A stretch of DNA of 64,000 bases, taken from Mycolicibacter sp. MU0102. GTDB taxonomy: Bacteria > Actinomycetota > Actinomycetes > Mycobacteriales > Mycobacteriaceae. Positions 42,394 through 49,197 of this stretch are shown here, piece by piece. The stretch lies in contig NZ_OY726398.1 of assembly GCF_963378105.1 (NCBI RefSeq), forward strand, positions 2,542,001-2,606,000. The letters run 5' to 3'. Under the pieces are notes generated by a model. That model saw nothing but the letters and a program-made list of their open reading frames with translations. It was not told where the DNA came from and did no database searches. Numbering within the stretch: the stretch's first letter is position 1; the number at the start of each line of letters is the position of its first letter. Made by a program: the position numbers and the translations under genes.

Positions 42394-45105
42394 TCAGCGT
42401 ACTGACCCGGCCGCTTCCTGCAAGGCCCGACGCGCATACGCGCGAACGTCGGCGTCGTTGTCCTTGACCGCGAGCCCGAGCGCATCGCGAGCGGCGACGT
42501 CGGATTCGGCCCAGCGGGTCAACCCCAGCACGGCAGCTTTGCGCACGTCGAGATGCGGGTCCTCCAGGGCCACGGTCAGCAGCGGCACCGCCGCCTCGGC
42601 GTGTGCACCGACCAGCGCGCGGGCCGCGCCGACCCGCACCTGCCAAGCCGACTCACGTAGTGCCGATGTGATGACGGTGAGGTCCTGCGGCCCGCAGCCG
42701 ATCTCACCGAGCGCGGCCAATGCGGCCGCACGCACCAGCGGGTCCGGGTCGCCGATCAGGACTCGCGCAGCATCCGCCCCGGCACGCAACGTCGCCAAGG
42801 CGTTGGCTGCGGCGACGCGCACTTCGCGGTTGCCGTCGCCGGCCGCGATCGCCACCGTCGCTGCATCGTCGACCGAGACCAGTGCACGCACCGCTTCGAT
42901 GCGCACGCGGTGGTCGGGATCGGCCAGTGCGGCCCGGTAGTCCGCCGGGTCTCCGATCCGTCGGCTGGACAACAGGTACACCACGGCGGCCCGCACCACC
43001 GGATCCGGCGAGTTCAGCTGCGCACCGGCCAACTCCGGATCGGTAACCACTTCGACGAGCTCGCGCGCTCCGTCGGCAGCGGTCCGGCGCACCACCGCGT
43101 CAGCATCGGCGAGCGCGGCGAACAGCGCAGCGGCGTAGCCGTCGGGAGTGTGCTCGCTCAGCGCGGCGACCGCGGTACGGCGCACCGCCGGATCGGGATC
43201 ACTGAGGTAGTCGTCCAGATCGGCCAGTGTGGGCTCCTCCAGTGCGACGACCGCCGCGATACGCGGCGACGGCGGGTTCACCGCGGCCGGCGCCGCAACC
43301 CGCGACACCGCGGTCGCCGGAGCCTGGCCGCCCAGCAGCGGGGGCTGCGTCACCGCATGCACCGACTGGTCGGTCGGCGGCAACCCGTCCAGTTCCGGGA
43401 CAGCCACGAAGTAGGGGGCGACCGGACGCTTGAGGAATTCCATTGCACCGTCAGCACGTTTGCGCACGTTGAGGTGGTAGCCCCACTGCGCGTCGTCACG
43501 ACCGGGCAGGTCGGCGCGGTCGTGGTACAGACCCCAGCGGGACTCGGTACGAGTCAACGATGACCGGGCGGCCAACTCCGCGCAATCACGAATGAACGAC
43601 ACCTCGACGGCGCGCATCAGCTCGTGCGGGCTGCGGGCACCCATCTCGGCGATCTCACCGCGCATCCGCTCGAAGGTCTGCACCGCCAGCGACAGCTTGG
43701 CAGCCGACTTCGGCGGCGCCACATAGTCGTTGACGAACCGGCGCAGCTTGTATTCCACCTGCGGCTGCGGCGGACCGTCGGGATGGCGCAACGGGCGATA
43801 GATCAGCTCGTGAGCCTCGGCGAGCTGGTCGGCCGGCAGGTCCCCCGGCGCCGCGACCTCGCCCAGGGTGGCTGCCGCATCCGCTCCGGCGAGGTCGCCG
43901 AACACGAAGGCACCGATCATGTAGTTGTGCGGCACGCAGGCCAGGTCGCCGGCGGCGTACAGGCCCGGAACCGTAGTGCGGGCATTCTCGTCGACCCACA
44001 CCCCCGATGCGGAATGCCCCGAGCACAAACCGATCTCGGAGATGTGCATCTCGATGTCGTGGGTGCGGTAGTCGTGACCGCGGTTGGCGTGAAAGGTTCC
44101 CCGGGTGGGCCGCTCGGTGGTGTGCAGGATGTTCTCCAGCGCCGAGAGCGTCTCGTCGGGCAGGTGCGACACCTTGAGGTAGATCGGCCCGCGCGCGGAG
44201 TCGATCTCGGATTTGACCTCGGCCATCATCTGACCGGACCAGTAGTCGGAGTCGACGAATCGCTCCCCCAGCGAGTTCACCTGATAGCCGCCGAACGGGT
44301 TGGCCACATACGCGCAAGCCGGTCCGTTGTAGTCCTTGATCAGCGGATTGACCTGGAAGCATTCGATGCCGGACAGCTCGGCGCCGGCGTGGTAGGCCAT
44401 CGAGTAGCCGTCGCCGGCATTGGTCGGGTTCTCGTAGGTGCCATACAGATAGCCCGACGCGGGCAGCCCGAGGCGCCCGCACGGCCCGGTGGCCAGGATC
44501 ACCGCCTTGGCGCCGACGGCCACGAATTCACCGGTGCGGGTGTGCAGTGCGGCGGCCCCGACCGCCCGGCCGTCGCGGGTGAGCACCCGCACCGGCATCA
44601 ACCGATTCTCGATGCGGATCTTCTCCCGCATCGAGCGTTGCCGCAGCACCCGGTAGAGCGCCTTTTTGACGTCCTTGCCCTCGGGCATCGGCAGCACGTA
44701 GGAGCCGGAGCGGTGGACCCGGCGCACCGCGTACTCACCGTGCTCGTCTTTTTCGAACTTCACTCCGTAACGTTCCAGCCGCTGCACCATCGCGAAGCCG
44801 CGGGTGGCGGTCTGGTAGATGGTGCGCTGGTTGACGATTCCGTCGTTGGCGCGGGTGATCTCGGCGACGTAGTCCTCGGGCTCGGCCTTGCCGGGGATTA
44901 CGGCGTTGTTGACGCCGTCCATGCCCATCGCCAGCGCCCCGGAGTGGCGCACGTGAGCCTTCTCCAGCAACAACACCTGCGCGCCGTGCTCGGCGGCGGT
45001 CAGCGCGGCCATGGTGCCGGCGGTGCCGCCGCCGATCACCAGCACGTCGCAGTCCAGCCGCTGCGGTGTAGCGACATCCGGGATCTGCAGGGGCGTCTGC
45101 GTCAT
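42394..45105 (-). CDS. AprA-like FAD flavoprotein fused to HEAT repeats
   Basis: 903 aa. Residues about 15–600 form a fumarate-reductase/adenylylsulfate-reductase-type flavoprotein: FAD motif VLVIGGGTAGTMAAL (21–35), SGALAMGMDGVNNA, ATGPCGRLG, SGHSASGVWVDENARTTVPG and LYAAGDLACVPHNY. Residues about 640–900 are a run of HEAT-type repeats with recurring DPDPxVRRxAVxAL units, usually a protein-protein scaffold. A proline-rich linker joins the two. The partner is probably the AprB-like ferredoxin encoded in the same operon, but oxidation state and substrate are unknown. Its start overlaps the ABC ATPase stop by ATGA. Confidence 0.85.
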   Translation of the reverse strand: MTQTPLQIPDVATPQRLDCDVLVIGGGTAGTMAALTAAEHGAQVLLLEKAHVRHSGALAMGMDGVNNAVIPGKAEPEDYVAEITRANDGIVNQRTIYQTATRGFAMVQRLERYGVKFEKDEHGEYAVRRVHRSGSYVLPMPEGKDVKKALYRVLRQRSMREKIRIENRLMPVRVLTRDGRAVGAAALHTRTGEFVAVGAKAVILATGPCGRLGLPASGYLYGTYENPTNAGDGYSMAYHAGAELSGIECFQVNPLIKDYNGPACAYVANPFGGYQVNSLGERFVDSDYWSGQMMAEVKSEIDSARGPIYLKVSHLPDETLSALENILHTTERPTRGTFHANRGHDYRTHDIEMHISEIGLCSGHSASGVWVDENARTTVPGLYAAGDLACVPHNYMIGAFVFGDLAGADAAATLGEVAAPGDLPADQLAEAHELIYRPLRHPDGPPQPQVEYKLRRFVNDYVAPPKSAAKLSLAVQTFERMRGEIAEMGARSPHELMRAVEVSFIRDCAELAARSSLTRTESRWGLYHDRADLPGRDDAQWGYHLNVRKRADGAMEFLKRPVAPYFVAVPELDGLPPTDQSVHAVTQPPLLGGQAPATAVSRVAAPAAVNPPSPRIAAVVALEEPTLADLDDYLSDPDPAVRRTAVAALSEHTPDGYAAALFAALADADAVVRRTAADGARELVEVVTDPELAGAQLNSPDPVVRAAVVYLLSSRRIGDPADYRAALADPDHRVRIEAVRALVSVDDAATVAIAAGDGNREVRVAAANALATLRAGADAARVLIGDPDPLVRAAALAALGEIGCGPQDLTVITSALRESAWQVRVGAARALVGAHAEAAVPLLTVALEDPHLDVRKAAVLGLTRWAESDVAARDALGLAVKDNDADVRAYARRALQEAAGSVR

Positions 45106-45833
45106 GAGTGCTCCAATGCGGTGAGGATCGCGGCGCGCAGTCCGGGTTCTGCCCGGCCGCTGCGCGGTTCGGGGACGTCGATCAGCGCCCGCAGTGGCTC
45201 TCCGGCACGCCCGAGCACCGCGATCCGGTCACCGAGTGCCAGTGCCTCGTCGACGTCGTGGGTGACGAACACGATCGTGGTCGGGTGGGATCGCCAGGTG
45301 TCGATCAGCAGCGCCTGCATGGCAGCGCGGGTGGCGCTGTCCAGCGCCCCGAACGGTTCGTCCATCATCACCGCTCGAGGCGCGCCGGCCAGGCCGCGGG
45401 CCAACTGAACCCGTTGCCGCATTCCACCGGAGAGGCTTTTCGGCAGATAGTCGCCGAAGCCGGTCAGGCCCAGCTCAGCGATCCATCGGTCGGCTTGGGC
45501 CCGCCGCCCGGTGCGCGGTACACCGCGCAGCCGCAGCGCGAGCTCGATGTTGGAGCGCACCGAACGCCACGGCAGCAGCGCGTTGTCCTGGAACACCACG
45601 CCGCGGTCCCGCGAGGTTGTCCTCACCTCGGCGCCGTCGGCCAAAACGTGCCCCTGATCGGGAAGCAGCAACCCGGCCAGGGCGCGCAGCACCGTCGACT
45701 TGCCGCAGCCGGACGGACCGGTCAGCACCAGGATCTCGCCGGGGCGTACCGCCAGGCTCAGCTCCTCGATAACCGGAGAATCGGTGTAGGACAGCCGGAC
45801 CCGGTCCAAAGTCAAACTCATGCCGACCGTCAT
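45102..45833 (-). CDS. ABC transporter ATPase (TauB/SsuB type)
   Basis: 243-aa ATPase. Walker A LTGPSGCGKST (37–47), Q-loop VVFQDNALLPW, signature LSGGMRQRV, Walker B AVMMDEPFGALD and the switch histidine in FVTHDVDEA. The subfamily serves nitrate, taurine and alkanesulfonate importers. ATG 45833 overlaps the permease stop; its own stop overlaps the flavoprotein start. It is one of three genes for a complete importer. Confidence 0.93.
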   Translation of the reverse strand: MTVGMSLTLDRVRLSYTDSPVIEELSLAVRPGEILVLTGPSGCGKSTVLRALAGLLLPDQGHVLADGAEVRTTSRDRGVVFQDNALLPWRSVRSNIELALRLRGVPRTGRRAQADRWIAELGLTGFGDYLPKSLSGGMRQRVQLARGLAGAPRAVMMDEPFGALDSATRAAMQALLIDTWRSHPTTIVFVTHDVDEALALGDRIAVLGRAGEPLRALIDVPEPRSGRAEPGLRAAILTALEHS

Positions 45834-46678
45834 CGCCCGTTCTCCTCACTGCGCGGCAGCCAGCGGGTCAGCCGCCGCCCGACCGTCTCCACCGCAGCCG
45901 AGGTGGCGAACCCCAGCACGCCGATGGTGATGATGCCGACGAACACGTCCGGGTAGGCCAGCACGGTGTAGGCCTGCCAGGTGCGATAGCCGATGCCGAG
46001 GCGCCCGGAGATCATCTCCGCGGAGATCACGCAGATCCACGACACACCCATGCCGACCGACAGACCGCCGAAGACCCCCGGCAGGATGCCCGGAATCACC
46101 ACCTGGCTCAACACATCCCAGCGTCCGCCGCCCAGGGTGCGCACCGAGTCCTCCCACAGCGTCGGCAGGGCGCGCACCGCGTGACGGGTGCTGACCAAGA
46201 TCGGGAAGAAGGCGGCCAGGAACGTGATGAACACGATGCCCTGTTCACTGGCAGGAAAGAGCAGGATCGCGACCGGAACCAACGCGATGGCCGGGATGGG
46301 CCGGATCAGTTCGGTGATCGGGCCGACCACGTCGGCGGCCACCCGCGATCTGCCCAGCAGGATGCCGGTGGCGACACCGACAGTCGCGGCCAGACCGAAT
46401 CCGGTGAGAATCCGGATCAGCGACTGGGCCAGATCCAGCCAGTACGCCTCGGTGCCCAACCGGCGCACCAACGTGGTGAAGACCGCAGCGACCGTCGGCA
46501 GTGTGTCGAACCGTAGCCACCACCGCACGTTGGCGACGGTCAGCAGCTGCCACAGCCCCAGGGCGGCCGCCACCGAGACCAGCCGCAGCAGCCATGACCG
46601 CCGTTGGGTCCGGGCCCGGCGCGGTACCGCACCGACCGGAGCGGACGCGGCCGGGGCACCGGCCAGCACCGCGGTCAC
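45830..46678 (-). CDS. ABC transporter permease (TauC/SsuC type)
   Basis: 282-aa inner-membrane permease with about six helices after a basic N-terminal segment. The EAA-type ATPase contact loop lies near ALPTLWEDSVRTLGGGRWDVL and QVVIPGILPGVFGG. GTG 46678 overlaps the stop of the binding-protein gene by GTGA; the longer frame to 46819 shadows that gene. It forms the channel of the importer with the ATPase downstream. Confidence 0.92.
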   Translation of the reverse strand: MTAVLAGAPAASAPVGAVPRRARTQRRSWLLRLVSVAAALGLWQLLTVANVRWWLRFDTLPTVAAVFTTLVRRLGTEAYWLDLAQSLIRILTGFGLAATVGVATGILLGRSRVAADVVGPITELIRPIPAIALVPVAILLFPASEQGIVFITFLAAFFPILVSTRHAVRALPTLWEDSVRTLGGGRWDVLSQVVIPGILPGVFGGLSVGMGVSWICVISAEMISGRLGIGYRTWQAYTVLAYPDVFVGIITIGVLGFATSAAVETVGRRLTRWLPRSEENGR

Positions 46679-48036
46679 GCCGCACCCGCCAGGGCCTGCC
46701 GATAATCCAGCACAGTGCTGCCCGGATGCGCGGCGACATAGCGCCTCGCCCCGGCTGTGGTGTCGAACGGCAGGTAGTGCGTACCGTCGCGAACCCACGC
46801 CGATTTGTCGGCGAACCACCGAGTCCCCAGCTCGGCGTCGTGCACATAGGCGGCCCGCAGATGATCGCCGCGGGCCGTCGCGGCGCGCACGGCGTCCAGC
46901 AGCGCGTCAGAATCCGGCACCGTCACGGTGGTTTCGGATCCGTCCAGCCAGAGCTCGCCGCCGACCGTCGTGGGTTTGTCGATCTCGGCGACCGTCTTGT
47001 CGTAGTCCAGCTTTCGCGCATCGAACGCCGCGCGCAGCGGCTTGTCGTCGACAAACCCATCCACGTCGAAGTCGTCCAGCTCGGCAAAGTCGCCGATCGA
47101 CTTGAGGTAGGGCACGTCGTTCTTCAACGCGGCGACCAGCTGCGGTTTGAGGGTGGCGTCGAATGAGGTGCCGCCCGGCCCGTTGTAGAGGTAGACGACC
47201 TCCTGCGGTAGCCCGCTGCCTTCGGCGACGATGCGGGCCGCCTCCAACGGTTTGCGTTTCAGGAAGTCGGTCGCATCCAGCTGGGCTTGCAGGAATGCGT
47301 CGAGCACTTCCGGGTGGGCCTGCGCATAGCTTCGGCGCACCACTACCCCGTGCAGGGTCGGGTAGTTGAGTTCGGCGCCGTCGTAGAGCAGCCGGGCGCG
47401 ATCCTGATACACCAGCAATCCGGGCCAGGCCACGAACTGCGACAGGCCTTGAACCTGACCGGATTCCAGCGCTGAGGCCCCCACCTGAGGCTGCTGGTTG
47501 AGCACCTCGACGCCGGTTCCCGTGCCGGCCAGCGCGCGCAGCAGGGTGCCATGGCCGGCCGAGCCCACGCTGGCCGACACCTTGGCGCCGGCCAGGTCGG
47601 CCAACGTGTCCGCATGGGAGTCGGGCGACACCACCACCATGTTCAGCGCACCGGCGGGGTGGTAACCGGTCACCGAGACGATCGCGGTGCGGGCCTGCTC
47701 GTTGGCCCGGGTTCGGACGCCATTGACCAGCATGGGGTAATCCCCCATCGATCCGATGTCGATCTTCTCGGCGAGCATCTGCGCGGTGATCGGCGCCCCG
47801 GTGTCGTAGTCCTGCCAGTCGACCCGGTAGCGAGTTCCTGTCCGGTTGGTGATGTCGGCGAGCCGGCGCTCGAGATAGCCACGAGCGCGCAGCAGGGTGC
47901 CGGCGGTCGCGGTGTTGATGGTCTTGGACTGATAGCCCACCACCACGTCGACGGAATCACCCGCGGTCGTGGAATCCAGCGAGCATCCGGCCAGGGCGAG
48001 GACGACGCTGGTCAGCAGAATGAGGGATCTCTTCAT
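46675..48036 (-). CDS. Substrate-binding lipoprotein with NosL-like C-terminal domain
   Basis: 453 aa. A lipoprotein signal peptide ends in the lipobox VLALAGC (C18). Residues about 30–335 match TauA/SsuA/NrtA-type periplasmic binding proteins (GSMGDYPMLVNG, LAGAKVSASVGSAGHGTLL, VVVRRSYAQAHPE). Residues about 375–453 add a domain resembling NosL-type proteins (YVHDAELGTRWFADKSAWV, HYLPFDTTAGARRYVAAHPG, TVLDY). That fusion is unusual. It is anchored outside the membrane and should feed the permease/ATPase. The start ATG 48036 lies 24 bases after the ferredoxin stop. Confidence 0.85.
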   Translation of the reverse strand: MKRSLILLTSVVLALAGCSLDSTTAGDSVDVVVGYQSKTINTATAGTLLRARGYLERRLADITNRTGTRYRVDWQDYDTGAPITAQMLAEKIDIGSMGDYPMLVNGVRTRANEQARTAIVSVTGYHPAGALNMVVVSPDSHADTLADLAGAKVSASVGSAGHGTLLRALAGTGTGVEVLNQQPQVGASALESGQVQGLSQFVAWPGLLVYQDRARLLYDGAELNYPTLHGVVVRRSYAQAHPEVLDAFLQAQLDATDFLKRKPLEAARIVAEGSGLPQEVVYLYNGPGGTSFDATLKPQLVAALKNDVPYLKSIGDFAELDDFDVDGFVDDKPLRAAFDARKLDYDKTVAEIDKPTTVGGELWLDGSETTVTVPDSDALLDAVRAATARGDHLRAAYVHDAELGTRWFADKSAWVRDGTHYLPFDTTAGARRYVAAHPGSTVLDYRQALAGAA

Positions 48037-48060
48037 GAAACACCTTGATGGTCAATGCAT

Positions 48061-48288
48061 TCAGCGAATGAGATAGGGCATGTTGACGGTGACGGCGCCG
48101 GTCGGACAGCGCGCCGCACACGGTCCGCAGTACCAGCACTCGTCGACGTGCATGAAGGCCTTGCCGTTCTCCGGGTTGATCGCCAGGGAATCCAGCGGGC
48201 AGATGTCGACGCACAGCGTGCAGCCGGAGATGCACAGCGATTCATCGATCGTCACGGGGACATCGGTACGGCCGTTGACCAGCGTCAT
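48061..48288 (-). CDS. AprB-like two-cluster ferredoxin
   Basis: 75-aa electron carrier with two [4Fe-4S] motifs: C19-x3-C23-x2-C26-x3-C30-P and C51-x2-C54-x2-C57-x3-C61-P. The second, in DECWYCGPCAARCP, resembles AprB of adenylylsulfate reductase. It starts inside the GntR stop (ATGA) and is encoded in the operon of the AprA-like flavoprotein, so the pair probably form an AprBA-like redox complex. No membrane anchor is visible. Confidence 0.9.
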   Translation of the reverse strand: MTLVNGRTDVPVTIDESLCISGCTLCVDICPLDSLAINPENGKAFMHVDECWYCGPCAARCPTGAVTVNMPYLIR

Positions 48289-49025
48289 GGATAACTCCTC
48301 GTCAGGGTGCCGCGCATGGTGACGCGGTCACCGCGCATCCGGATGTATTCGAGATCGACGGGCCGGCCGTCCTCCAGGCTGGTGAGCCGCTCCAGCATCA
48401 GCAGGGCTGCGCCGCCGGGAAGTTGCAGGAGAGCCGCGGTGTGCGGGTCGGCCGGAATCGCCTCCAGCGCCAAGGTCGCATCGCCGAGGCGCTGGCCGCT
48501 GATCTGTTCGATCAGCGGAAACACGTCGGTGGACTCCAAGGGATGGGCCAGCACGGCGACGCCGATATCGGGCGCCAGATAGGTCTGGTCCAGGCTCAGC
48601 GGCACATCACCGAGGTAGCGCAGTCGTTCGATGAAGACCACCTGGGCACCGGCGCCGAGACCGAGCCGGCGGGCGACCGAGGGCGGGGCGCTTACCGTCG
48701 TCGCCACCCGCACCTCGTTGCGCACCTCTTGCGCATCGAAGGTCTCCTGCAGGCCGCGCAGTGAGTCCAGTCCGTGATCGTATTTGTGCTGAGCCACGTG
48801 GGTGCCGGTTCGCGGCCCGCGATGGATCAGTCCTTCGGCCTTCAGCGCGGCCAATGCCTCACGAACGATATTGCGGGAGACGACGAACTCAGTGGCCAGT
48901 TCCGGTTCGCCGGGCAACCCGTCGTCGTAGGCGCCGGCATGGATCTGATGGCGCAGCACATCGGCGACCTGCCGGGCCCGATCCGCACGGCGAATCGGCT
49001 GCGATGCGACGTGGGCTTCGGCCAT
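48285..49025 (-). CDS. GntR/HutC-family regulator heading the ABC–AprBA-like operon
   Basis: 246-aa regulator: N-terminal winged HTH with ELATEFVVSRNIVREALAAL (about 43–62) and a C-terminal UTRA ligand domain (about 90–235, with VFIERLRYLGDVPLSLDQTY). The ligand may be the substrate of the transport system it heads. It is the first gene of the operon, with a leaderless promoter, and overlaps the ferredoxin start by ATGA, so it is co-expressed with its targets and may autoregulate. Confidence 0.9.
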   Translation of the reverse strand: MAEAHVASQPIRRADRARQVADVLRHQIHAGAYDDGLPGEPELATEFVVSRNIVREALAALKAEGLIHRGPRTGTHVAQHKYDHGLDSLRGLQETFDAQEVRNEVRVATTVSAPPSVARRLGLGAGAQVVFIERLRYLGDVPLSLDQTYLAPDIGVAVLAHPLESTDVFPLIEQISGQRLGDATLALEAIPADPHTAALLQLPGGAALLMLERLTSLEDGRPVDLEYIRMRGDRVTMRGTLTRSYP

Positions 49026-49037
49026 GCAGACACGCTA
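49025..49037 (-). promoter_or_regulatory. Leaderless promoter of the GntR operon
   Basis: TAGCGT on the minus strand (49037–49032) plus six bases leads directly to ATG 49025. No Shine-Dalgarno precedes the ATG. This is the main promoter candidate for the nine-gene cluster. Confidence 0.55.
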
Positions 49038-49197
49038 AGGGCCGCCCCCTCGGCGACCCCAGAGCTGCGAATTCCGCTGATCGGGGGGACAAACTCATTG
49101 CGCCACCCGCCCGCTGCGGGCTGCCAGCGGAAACCTGCTGGTGTGGGCGCATTGCGCCGCCGCGGCGGCCGCAGCCTGGGTAACAATCGCGGTGAGG

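Noticed and set aside
49156..49169. 14-bp perfect palindrome of alternating G and C after the decarboxylase gene
   Set aside because: It is pure GC with no loop or T-run and may be chance in this composition; too weak to call a terminator.
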